DNA of 9,797 bases from assembly GCA_029098085.1 (NCBI GenBank), contig JAQXNQ010000089.1, forward strand, positions 1 through 9,797. Direction: 5' to 3'. The notes under the pieces are model-generated. The model worked only from the letters and a program-made list of their open reading frames with translations, was not told the origin of the DNA and did not search any database. Shown piece by piece: positions 1 to 6,248 of the stretch. The stretch's first letter is position 1, and each line of letters opens with the position of its first letter. The translations under genes and the position numbers were made by a program. The DNA comes from Oscillospiraceae bacterium. Lineage in GTDB: Bacteria > Bacillota > Clostridia > Oscillospirales > Ruminococcaceae.

Positions 1-629
1 TTTGACATCTTCTCGCCGTCGGCACCGAGTATCATCCCCTGATAGGTTCTCTTGGCATAGGGCTCCGGGGTGTTCACCTCGCCGATGTCATAGAGGAAGT
101 GGTGCCAGAAGCGGGAGTAAATCAGATGGCGGGTGACATGCTCCATACCGCCGTTGTACCAGTCAACGGGCATCCAATACTGCAGCGCTTCCTTGGAGGC
201 AAAGGCCTCGTCGTTGTGGGGGTCGCAGTACCGGAGGAAATACCAGGAGGAACCGGCCCACTGAGGCATGGTGTCGGTTTCCCGTTTGGCGGGGCCGCCG
301 CACTTGGGGCAGGTGCAGTTGACAAAGGAATCGATCTTGGCCAGAGGGCTCTCACCGCCCTCACCGGGCTCGAAATTCTCCACGGGCGGCAGCTTGAGGG
401 GCAGCTCCTCATAGGGAACGCCCACCATGCCGCAGGTGGGACAATGCACAATAGGAATGGGCTCGCCCCAGTACCGCTGACGGTTGAAGGCCCAGTCCTT
501 CATCTTGTACTGAACGCCCTTTTCGCCGACGCCCTTCCCGGTCAGGTATTCGAGCATTTTGGCAATGGCTTCCTTCTTGGTCTTGATGCCATTGAGGAAT
601 TCGGAGTTGACCATCTCGCCGTCACCGGT
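1..629 (-). pseudogene. leuS: leuS, downstream part beyond an in-frame amber codon (runs off the left edge)
   Basis: This is the same reading frame as the leuS 5' part, continuing past the TAG at 630-632 for 209 sense codons to the window edge with no further stop. It encodes the end of the CP1 editing insertion (GDGEMVNSEFLNG), the return to the catalytic core (DWAFNRQRYWGEPIP), two CxxC pairs (CPTC and CPKC), the WAGSSWYFLRYCDP and GGMEHVTRHLIYSRFW blocks, and finally KMSK, whose last Lys codon is cut by the edge. KMSK is the ATP-binding signature of class I aminoacyl-tRNA synthetases. Every expected LeuRS block is intact, so this segment is not decayed. If translated separately, the first in-frame ATG is at 614-612, but it has no convincing Shine-Dalgarno at the right distance. 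The anticodon-binding and C-terminal domains lie outside the window. Identity as LeuRS is very sure; whether it is expressed is open. Confidence 0.85.
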
Positions 630-1769
630 CTAGGCTTCCTTGGAGATGTCTCCGCCCTTGATAACCTCAATGATGTCGATGCCGAACTTTTTGGCGAACT
701 CATAGTCGCGGTCGTCATGGGCAGGCACCGCCATGATGGCGCCGGTACCGTAGCCCATCATGACATAGTCGGAGATGTAGATGGGGATCTCCTTGCCGTT
801 GGCGGGGTTCACGGCGGTCAGGCCGTCGATACAGACGCCGGTCTTATCCTTGACCAGCTGGGTGCGCTCGAACTCGGTCTTTTTGGCGCACTCCTCCCGA
901 TAGGCGTCCAGCGCATCCGCGTTTTTGATCTGGGCGCGGTATTTTTCGATGATGGGATGCTCAGGCGCAATAACCATAAAGGTGACGCCGAACATGGTGT
1001 CGGGCCGGGTGGTGTAGATCCGCAGGCTCTCGCCGGTGTCGGAGCCGCCGGCCATCAGCTGGAAGTTGGCAAAGGCGCCCTCCGAACGGCCGATCCAGTT
1101 CTCCTGCTGGAGCTTGACATTGGGCAGATAATCCACCTTTTCCAGACCCTGCAGCAGCTTGTCGGCATACTCGGTGATCCGCAGATACCAGACGTCCTTG
1201 GACTTCTGGACGATGTCGCTGTGGCAGATATCGCACTTGCCGCCCTGGGAGTCCTCATTGGAAAGGACAACCTTGCAGCTGGGGCAGTAGTTGACCAGCG
1301 TGGTGGCCCGGAACACCAGACCGGCGTCAAACATCTTGCGGAAAATCCACTGGGTCCACTTGTAGTAGCCCTCTTCGGTGGTATCGACAACCCGATCCCA
1401 GTCGAAGGAGAAGCCCACCCGCTTCAGCTGGGTGGTGAACTTCTCAATGTTCATATCGGTGACCTGACGGGGATGGATGCCGGTTTTGATGGCGTAGTTT
1501 TCGGTGGGCAGACCATAGGCATCAAAGCCGATGGGGAACAGGACATTGTAGCCCTGCAGCCGCCGCTTGCGGCTGACCACCTCCAGGCCGGAATAGGCCT
1601 TGATGTGGCCCACGTGCATGCCTGCTCCGCTGGGGTAAGGGAACTCCACCAGCGCATAGAACTTGGGTTTGGTGTGGTCTTCTTCGGCCCGGAACGTCTT
1701 GTGCTCGTCCCAGTAGCGCTGCCATTTTTCCTCAATGGCCTGAAAATCGTAGTGTTTTACTTCTTTCAT
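630..1769 (-). CDS. leuS: Leucyl-tRNA synthetase, N-terminal 379 residues ending at an in-frame TAG
   Basis: LeuRS attaches leucine to tRNA-Leu in the cytoplasm and hydrolyses mischarged tRNA in its CP1 domain. The start ATG follows AAAGGA at a suitable distance. Seen in order: the FPYPSGAGMHVGH block with the class I HIGH-type signature HVGH at residues 52-55; a CPSC...CDIC zinc-type pair at 162-182; the editing-site threonine block TTRPDTMFG at 253-261; and the editing motif GTGAIMAVPAHDDRD at 341-355. The frame stops at TAG (codon 380) right after ISKEA, where related enzymes continue with a single residue, often Tyr, followed by TGDG. Full-length bacterial LeuRS is about 800 to 870 residues, so this product alone lacks KMSK and the tRNA-binding domains and should be inactive. 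The gene sits alone behind its own promoter and T-box. Family identity is certain; integrity is the question. Confidence 0.93.
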   Translation of the reverse strand: MKEVKHYDFQAIEEKWQRYWDEHKTFRAEEDHTKPKFYALVEFPYPSGAGMHVGHIKAYSGLEVVSRKRRLQGYNVLFPIGFDAYGLPTENYAIKTGIHPRQVTDMNIEKFTTQLKRVGFSFDWDRVVDTTEEGYYKWTQWIFRKMFDAGLVFRATTLVNYCPSCKVVLSNEDSQGGKCDICHSDIVQKSKDVWYLRITEYADKLLQGLEKVDYLPNVKLQQENWIGRSEGAFANFQLMAGGSDTGESLRIYTTRPDTMFGVTFMVIAPEHPIIEKYRAQIKNADALDAYREECAKKTEFERTQLVKDKTGVCIDGLTAVNPANGKEIPIYISDYVMMGYGTGAIMAVPAHDDRDYEFAKKFGIDIIEVIKGGDISKEA

Positions 1770-1792
1770 CTGGAAAAATCCTTTCTTCCGGG

Positions 1793-1835
1793 AAAAATAA
1801 AAGCTTTCGTTTCCTGAGTTTCAAGAAACGAAAGC
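1793..1835 (-). terminator. T-box intrinsic terminator before leuS
   Basis: On the minus strand GCTTTCGTTTC (1835-1825) pairs perfectly over 11 bp with GAAACGAAAGC (1813-1803) around an 11-nt loop, followed by TTTTATTTTT. The 5' arm lies immediately after the T-box ACCGCGG element, so formation of the antiterminator would compete with it. In the T-box mechanism it forms when tRNA-Leu is charged and stops transcription before leuS. Confidence 0.93.
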
Positions 1836-2069
1836 AGCTTCCGCGGTACCATTCTTGTTGGCGAACATCGCCCACTCTTCATCTGCCATACGGCAAATGT
1901 CACTCCATGATAACGGCGGAGGAACCCGTCCATACCTACTGGGCAAAGCCGTTCAGCCGGATGCTCAAGGGCCAGTCATTCCGTCCCGGGTACCGCCTCG
2001 CACCAGCCGGCGGCTCTCTGAAACGCCTGAAAACAGAACTTGCTCCCTGTCACAGCAGTTTTCATATCT
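1793..2069 (-). promoter_or_regulatory. T-box riboswitch leader of leuS
   Basis: This untranslated leader senses uncharged tRNA-Leu and controls readthrough into leuS. Reading the minus strand: an AGAGAG-containing distal Stem I with CCGCC (2009-2013) pairing GGCGG (1993-1997) around the apical GGTGCGA loop; a candidate specifier region CCCTTGAGC in the 3' side of Stem I, in which CTT (1969-1967) or the overlapping TTG (1968-1966) would be leucine codons; a CCAGTAGG stretch typical of Stem II; and the T-box proper, AACAAGAATGGTACCGCGG (1859-1841). The TGGT bulge would pair with ACCA, matching the A discriminator of tRNA-Leu. The terminator hairpin follows directly. The core reads AGAATGG where AGGGTGG is the usual form. 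The class is certain; the exact specifier is not, because I could not fold the RNA. Confidence 0.93.
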
Positions 2070-2075
2070 TTCTTT

Positions 2076-2103
2076 ATTATAGCAGGTCGGGGAAATTTGT
2101 CAA
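2076..2103 (-). promoter_or_regulatory. Sigma-A type promoter of leuS
   Basis: On the minus strand a perfect -35 TTGACA (2103-2098) and a perfect -10 TATAAT (2081-2076) are separated by 16 bp. Transcription would begin near 2069, just upstream of the T-box Stem I. The -35 lies 17 bp after the hcp stop codon, so leuS has its own strong start, with output set by the T-box terminator. Confidence 0.92.
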
Positions 2104-2120
2104 GAGGAAACCTGTGTTTT

Positions 2121-3689
2121 TTACCCTCTTCCAAGAATGGCATCCAGATCCTGCTCCGGCGCGGTGACGGGCTGCAGGCCATAGGTGTCCACCAGCACCT
2201 TGACCACGCTCTCAGATAAAAAGGCAGGCAGCGTGGGCCCTAGATAGATATTCTTTACGCCCAGTGCCAGAAGGGTCAGCAAAATACAGACCGCCTTCTG
2301 CTCGTACCAGGAAAGCACCAGCGTCAGCGGCAGCTCATTGACACTGCAGCCAAAGGCATCGGCCAGAGCCAACGCCACCCGGATGGCGCTGTAGGCATCG
2401 TTGCACTGACCCATATCCATGATGCGGGGCAGGCCGTCGATTTCCCCCAGATCCAGATCGTTGAAGCGATACTTGCCGCAGGCCAGCGTCAGGATCAGGG
2501 AATCCATCGGCGTCTGCTTGACAAACTCGGTGTAATAGTTGCGGCCGGGATGGGCGCCGTCACAGCCTCCCACCAGAAAAATATGCTTTATCTTCCCCGC
2601 CCGGATGGCCTCCACCACCTTTTCCGCCTGGGCCAGCACCGTGCCGTGAGCAAAGCCGGTGGTCAGCATATGGCCGCCGTTGATCCCGCTCATGCTATGA
2701 TCATGGTCGTAGCCGCCCAGGCACAGCGCATGGCGGATGAGCGGAGTAAAATCCTTGCGGCCATCCTGATCCGCCTCAATGTGCACCATTCCCTCATACC
2801 CCACCACCGAGGTGGTGTAGATCCGATCCCGATAGCTGGGGCGCGGCGGCATCAGACAGTTGGTGGTAAAGAGCACCGGCGCCGGAATATTTTCAAACTC
2901 CCTCTGCTGGCTTTGCCAGGCAGTGCCGAAATTGCCTGCCAGATGCGGGTGCTTTTTCAGGCCGGGATAACCATGAGCCGGCAGCATTTCACTGTGGGTA
3001 TAGATATTGATGCCGGTACCCGCTGTCTGCTCCAGAAGATCGGCCATATCCTTCAGGTCATGGCCCGACACGACGATAAAAGGACCTTTCTTAATATCGG
3101 TGTTGACTCTCGTAGGAACCGGTGTGCCGAAGCTTTCAGTGTTGGCACGATCCAGCAGCGCCATGCAGCGGTAATTGACCCTGCCGAACTCCATAATCAG
3201 TGTCAGCCATTCCTCTACCGTGTGGGAACGGTTCAGCTGACGAAGGCCGTGATAAAACCACCCGGTCACTTCTTCTTCCTCGTAGCCCAGATTCAGGCTG
3301 TGATGTGCATAAGCCGCCATTCCCTTCAGACCAAACAGCAGGGTGGAGCGCAGGGAAACAAGATCGGTCTCCCCCTTCCAAAGCTCAATAACCTCCCCGT
3401 CCCAGCCGCCCAATGCTTTCCGCTCAGCCTTCACCCGATTGATAAAGCGGCGGATGGCGTCATTATCAAAATTCACATTGGTCAGAGTGGTAAATAATCC
3501 ATCCATCAGCAGCCGGTCAGCTTCTGCCGTACGGTCCTTTCCCTCCGCGGCCTCAGCCAGACGGATCAGCGCACAGACCAATTCATCCTGCAGATTGGCC
3601 GTTTCAGGCTGTTTTCCGCAGACACCGGTTCTGACGCATCCCTTGTTTCCTGCGGTCTGCTGACATTGAAAACAAAACATCTCGGGCAT
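2121..3689 (-). CDS. hcp: Hydroxylamine reductase (hybrid-cluster protein, Hcp)
   Basis: Hcp is a cytoplasmic iron-sulfur protein of anaerobes. It reduces hydroxylamine to ammonia in vitro and is linked to nitric oxide reduction and nitrosative stress. At 522 residues it has the normal length. The N-terminal cysteines C6, C9, C18 and C24 follow CX2CX8CX5C, the class I spacing. The hybrid-cluster ligands expected from the Desulfovibrio protein are all present: H210 (SGHDL), E234 (HSEMLPAHGYP), C278 (TTNCL), C376 (GGCDGAHPGR), C404 (ACGKYRF), C429 (GQCNDAY), E463 and K465 (WYEQK). The ATG at 3689 is chosen over an upstream ATG at 3737 because AAAGGAGG precedes it at ideal spacing and the protein then begins right before the first cysteine pair. 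It is separated from the upstream operon by a terminator. Its promoter must lie in 3690-3800, where I find only weak -10-like elements (CATAAT near 3750) and no obvious FNR, NsrR or HcpR palindrome. Ends in TAA. Confidence 0.97.
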   Translation of the reverse strand: MPEMFCFQCQQTAGNKGCVRTGVCGKQPETANLQDELVCALIRLAEAAEGKDRTAEADRLLMDGLFTTLTNVNFDNDAIRRFINRVKAERKALGGWDGEVIELWKGETDLVSLRSTLLFGLKGMAAYAHHSLNLGYEEEEVTGWFYHGLRQLNRSHTVEEWLTLIMEFGRVNYRCMALLDRANTESFGTPVPTRVNTDIKKGPFIVVSGHDLKDMADLLEQTAGTGINIYTHSEMLPAHGYPGLKKHPHLAGNFGTAWQSQQREFENIPAPVLFTTNCLMPPRPSYRDRIYTTSVVGYEGMVHIEADQDGRKDFTPLIRHALCLGGYDHDHSMSGINGGHMLTTGFAHGTVLAQAEKVVEAIRAGKIKHIFLVGGCDGAHPGRNYYTEFVKQTPMDSLILTLACGKYRFNDLDLGEIDGLPRIMDMGQCNDAYSAIRVALALADAFGCSVNELPLTLVLSWYEQKAVCILLTLLALGVKNIYLGPTLPAFLSESVVKVLVDTYGLQPVTAPEQDLDAILGRG

Positions 3690-3799
3690 GATTTTTCCTC
3701 CTTTTGGGCAGTGCGGCAAGTGCAGCCGCAAAAACATTCTTTTCTTGTATGCCCGGAATGAAAGGTATTATGCAGATGCCTCAAAGCAGACTGGAAACG

Positions 3800-3832
3800 A
3801 AAAAAGAGAAGCCTCCCGGCTTCCCCTTTTTT
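3800..3832 (-). terminator. Intrinsic terminator ending the ftsY-to-VOC operon
   Basis: Directly after the VOC stop codon, the minus strand reads A6, then GGGGAAGCC, a GGGA loop, GGCTTC, TC and T6. The core stem GAAGCC/GGCTTC (3823-3818 with 3813-3808) can extend through the flanking A and T tracts, so the structure is nearly symmetric and could in principle work in both directions. It separates the long operon from hcp. Confidence 0.88.
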
Positions 3833-4212
3833 CAGTCATGTATCTCCAGCGGCAAACCATCCGGATCCTTGAAGAAGGTCATGCTTCCCCCGCCGATGGG
3901 ATCGGAGCGGATGGGCTCGGTTTCAATCCCCAAAGCGTTCAGCTCCCGGGCGGCAGCCTCCACATCCGGTACCCGGAAGGCCAGATGGCGCAGTCCCAGG
4001 GCTTCGGGATAATTGGGACGGGGCGGATTGTTTTTGCCGGAAAAGATCTCCAGCTCCAGATCTCCCGCCTTCAGATCCAGCTTCCAGTCGCCCCGCTCCT
4101 CCCGATAGGTCTCACGCAGCACCGGCAGTCCCAGCAGCTCCACATAGAAATGCCGGGAGACGGCGTAATCGCTGACGATGATCGCCACATGATGAATGGT
4201 ATCCAGTTTCAT
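3832..4212 (-). CDS. VOC-fold (glyoxalase/dioxygenase superfamily) metalloprotein
   Basis: This is a single vicinal-oxygen-chelate domain of 126 residues, the size of the SMU1112c/GloA2-like group. It begins KLDTIHHVAIIVSD and ends FFKDPDGLPLEIHD, the classic first and last strands of the paired beta-alpha-beta-beta-beta modules. Likely metal ligands are H8, E55, H76 and E123. The substrate cannot be read from the sequence. Small single-domain members are often annotated as glyoxalases without proof, so lactoylglutathione lyase activity should not be assumed. The ATG follows GAGGAGG, which overlaps the ybaK stop codon, so the two genes are translationally close. It is the last gene before the terminator. 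Ends in TGA. Confidence 0.93.
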   Translation of the reverse strand: MKLDTIHHVAIIVSDYAVSRHFYVELLGLPVLRETYREERGDWKLDLKAGDLELEIFSGKNNPPRPNYPEALGLRHLAFRVPDVEAAARELNALGIETEPIRSDPIGGGSMTFFKDPDGLPLEIHD

Positions 4213-4223
4213 TGCCGTCCTCC

Positions 4224-4694
4224 TCAGACCATGGGTTTACAGACATCCACCCACCCCAGAGAGCCGGAATATTTCTCCAGCTCGGGAATGGTCAGGCCAA
4301 TGGCGCTGTTGGCACTGCCGCAGGCGGGATACACCATCTCAAACCGCTTCAGTGACTCGTCCAGATAGACCTCCACCCCGTCATTCACCGCAAAGGGACA
4401 GACGCCGCCTACCCCGTGACCAATCAGGGGCTCCGCTTCCTCAAAGGCCAGCATTTTGGCCTTCTGTCCAAAAGCTGCCTTGTATTTTCCGTTGTCAATC
4501 TTCACATCGCCTGCCGCCACCACCAGCAGCACTCTGTCCCCCAGATGAAACGAAAGGGTCTTGGCGATGTGTCCCGGCTCGCAGTGCAGAGCCTCCGCCG
4601 CCAGGGCAACTGTCGCGCTGGAGACCGGGAATTCAATGACCCGATCCTCCATTCCCTGCTCCCGGAAATAGGCGCGTACCTTTTCAATGGACAT
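4224..4694 (-). CDS. ybaK: YbaK/EbsC-family aminoacyl-tRNA deacylase
   Basis: Members of the YbaK/ProX/EbsC family hydrolyse mischarged aminoacyl-tRNAs in trans (Cys-tRNA-Pro in characterised YbaK) and so protect translation fidelity. The 156-residue protein is full length. Visible family blocks are SSATVALAAEALHCEPGHIAKTLSF at residues 25-49 with the conserved Lys at 45, VVAAGDVKIDNGKYK at 58-72, GHGVGGVCPFAV at 92-103, and the C-terminal VYLDES...VYPACGSANSAI at 109-132. AAGGAGG precedes the ATG at good spacing. It lies 52 nt after rsfS, with a possible terminator hairpin in that gap. The exact tRNA substrate is inference: related proteins in this family act on different mischarged tRNAs. 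Confidence 0.93.
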   Translation of the reverse strand: MSIEKVRAYFREQGMEDRVIEFPVSSATVALAAEALHCEPGHIAKTLSFHLGDRVLLVVAAGDVKIDNGKYKAAFGQKAKMLAFEEAEPLIGHGVGGVCPFAVNDGVEVYLDESLKRFEMVYPACGSANSAIGLTIPELEKYSGSLGWVDVCKPMV

Positions 4695-4713
4695 ATTGTT
4701 TCCTCCTTACACC

Positions 4714-4741
4714 AAAATCGGACGGCATCGCTGCCGCCCGA
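4714..4741 (-). terminator. Probable weak or leaky terminator hairpin after rsfS
   Basis: The minus strand carries TCGGGCGGCA (4741-4732), a GCGA tetraloop of the GNRA type, and TGCCGTCCGA (4727-4718). This gives a 10-bp stem with one G-U pair, followed by only four T (4717-4714) and then GG. The stem begins five bases after the rsfS stop codon. The short U run suggests partial termination, which would lower expression of ybaK and the VOC gene relative to the upstream genes. It could instead be an mRNA-stabilising 3' hairpin. Confidence 0.6.
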
Positions 4742-4746
4742 CCTTC

Positions 4747-5106
4747 TCAGTTCTGCTTCAGCAGATGGGAAATATCCACCTGCTCACCGTCGGCCCAAAG
4801 CCGCTCCAGATCGTAAAAGCTGCGGGTATCCTTCTGGAAAACATGCACCACCACATCGCTGTAGTCCAGCACGATCCAGTTTTCCGAATGATAGCCCTCC
4901 ACCTTGTAGGGCTGAACCCCCTGAAGACCCATCTGATAATCCACCTCGTCGGCCAGCATCTTTACCTGAGTGGAGCTGCTGCCGGCGGCAATGACGAAAT
5001 AATCGGCCAGAATGGTCAGATCCCCAATGCGGATGGCCCGGATGTCCTCAGCCTTTTTGCTGTCAAGGATCGAAACGATGCGCTCCATGCGTTCTTTAGC
5101 TTCCAT
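4747..5106 (-). CDS. rsfS: Ribosomal silencing factor RsfS
   Basis: RsfS (RsfA, DUF143, YbeB) binds ribosomal protein L14 on the large subunit and blocks subunit joining, lowering translation in starved or stationary cells. The 119-residue product has the usual length. Characteristic blocks are ILADYFVIAAGSS at residues 32-44 and VEGYHSENWIVLDYSDVVVHVF at 69-90, followed by RSFYDLERLWADGEQV. The ATG is preceded by AAAGGAG and lies 12 nt after the LCP stop, so it is cotranscribed. The nadD-yqeK-LCP-rsfS order is widely conserved in Firmicutes. A hairpin immediately downstream may mark the ancestral end of this operon. Ends in TGA. Confidence 0.96.
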   Translation of the reverse strand: MEAKERMERIVSILDSKKAEDIRAIRIGDLTILADYFVIAAGSSSTQVKMLADEVDYQMGLQGVQPYKVEGYHSENWIVLDYSDVVVHVFQKDTRSFYDLERLWADGEQVDISHLLKQN

Positions 5107-5118
5107 ACTTTTTCTCCT

Positions 5119-6192
5119 TTAATTCAGCAGATCCGTCACGGTGCTGCCGTTATCATCATAGTAATCCGTACTGTTCCGAAGCTCCTGAATCCGAAGATTT
5201 GCAGCCGGTACGGCATCCGAGAAGGGACGGAAATTTTCATTGAGCAGCTCCGCTGCCACTTCCTTATGAACACTCCAGACCGACTGGCCGTTGGAGGCCG
5301 TCGCTCCCTCACCGGGCAGGGTGTAGAAGGCGATGTCATCGGTGCTGATCTTCAGAACATCCCCCACCAGATCCAGTACAGTTCCCACATTCAAATCGGT
5401 GGTGACCTCATTCATCAGAATCGGCACCAGACGGGTGGTCTCCGACATGGACAGGTTCTTGAATTTCTTGAACATGGCCGCCAGGAACTGCCGCTGCGCA
5501 TTGATTCGTCCAATATCTCCGCCGCTGCGGTGATACCGTTCCCGGACAAATTTCTCCGCCTGCAGGCCATTCAGCGTCTGCAGACCCGGACGGAAGGTAA
5601 CGCCTTCCAGCGTGAAGCTCTCCTGCACGTTGATCTCCACGCCGCCGACAGCATCCACCACATTAATGAATCCATCCATATTGATGTTGACATAGTGATC
5701 CAGCGGAATGGACAACTGATCGTAGATCACCTGCGCCAGTCCTTCCAGACCGCTTTTGCCGTACACGGCGTTGATTTTGCCTGTGGAGGAAACATTGGTG
5801 CCCACCCAGGTATCACGGGGAATTTGAAGAACGCTGACTGTATCATCACTGAGATTCAGCTGCACCACCATAATGACATCGGTCAGCTTCCCGCGGGCCG
5901 TGCCGGCGGAAGCGTCCGTCTGGGTATAATCTATACCCGTTACCAGAAAATTGATGGTTTTTTCCTGGGCTTCACCGGTATTCTGAATCTCGTTGCCTAT
6001 GCTGGCAGTGTGATTGCCGCCTCCGGAGACGCCGGAGCTTCCCTCCACGACCTCTGCCAGAGGCGACCAGTTCATCAGGGAGATATATCCCAGTGCCAGA
6101 GCTGATCCGCAAATCAGCAGAACGGACAGACATAGGAGCATCCGGTCGGTCAGTGACATTTTCCGCTTTGAAGCAGACTGTTTTTTTGCCAT
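5119..6192 (-). CDS. LytR-CpsA-Psr (LCP) family cell-wall polymer ligase
   Basis: LCP proteins are membrane-anchored phosphotransferases that attach wall teichoic acid, capsule or other anionic glycopolymers to peptidoglycan outside the cell. From the ATG at 6192 the protein is 357 residues: a short basic N-terminus (KKQSASKRK), one transmembrane segment at about 18-40, a Ser/Gly-rich linker to about 75, then the LCP domain. Seen in the domain: LVTGID at 83-88, KLTDVIMVV at 102-110, IPRDT at 124-128, KINAVYG at 139-145, the DAVGGVEI block at 180-187, and RERYHRSGGDIGRINAQRQ at 217-235 with the conserved Arg and Asp residues. A GTG at 6201 is an alternative start, but its distance to AAAGGG is too short. 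Which polymer it transfers is not readable here. It lies between yqeK and rsfS, as in many Firmicutes. Ends in TAA. Confidence 0.95.
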   Translation of the reverse strand: MAKKQSASKRKMSLTDRMLLCLSVLLICGSALALGYISLMNWSPLAEVVEGSSGVSGGGNHTASIGNEIQNTGEAQEKTINFLVTGIDYTQTDASAGTARGKLTDVIMVVQLNLSDDTVSVLQIPRDTWVGTNVSSTGKINAVYGKSGLEGLAQVIYDQLSIPLDHYVNINMDGFINVVDAVGGVEINVQESFTLEGVTFRPGLQTLNGLQAEKFVRERYHRSGGDIGRINAQRQFLAAMFKKFKNLSMSETTRLVPILMNEVTTDLNVGTVLDLVGDVLKISTDDIAFYTLPGEGATASNGQSVWSVHKEVAAELLNENFRPFSDAVPAANLRIQELRNSTDYYDDNGSTVTDLLN

Positions 6193-6248
6193 AGGGCTCA
6201 CATTCCCTTTCTCTTGCCCAAACAGGGATCCTAAGCAGCGGGATCCGG

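Noticed and set aside
630..632. Pyrrolysine insertion at the leuS TAG
   Set aside because: Known pyrrolysine sites are mainly in methylamine methyltransferases. The family residue at this position is often Tyr and not catalytic, and no pyl gene is in the window. Not excluded, but it is the less simple reading.
99..1817. 572-codon open frame on the plus strand
   Set aside because: It is exactly antisense to leuS and its T-box terminator, has low-complexity G/V/L/H-rich composition and no family motifs. It is a codon-bias shadow of a GC-rich gene.
2098..2129. AAGAGG...CCTCTT inverted repeat between the hcp stop and the leuS promoter as an hcp terminator
   Set aside because: Only six base pairs, a long loop and no U run; it also overlaps the -35 region. 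No clear hcp terminator is seen there; the T-box terminator may serve.
1855..2167. Two short plus-strand open frames in the gap before leuS
   Set aside because: The interval is fully explained by the leuS promoter and T-box leader on the minus strand.
2550..3497. 315-codon open frame on the plus strand
   Set aside because: Antisense to hcp, whose cluster ligands are all intact in the minus frame; no recognisable motif in the plus frame.
4687..6105. 472-codon open frame on the plus strand
   Set aside because: It runs antisense across rsfS and the LCP gene, both firmly identified, and shows no domain of its own.
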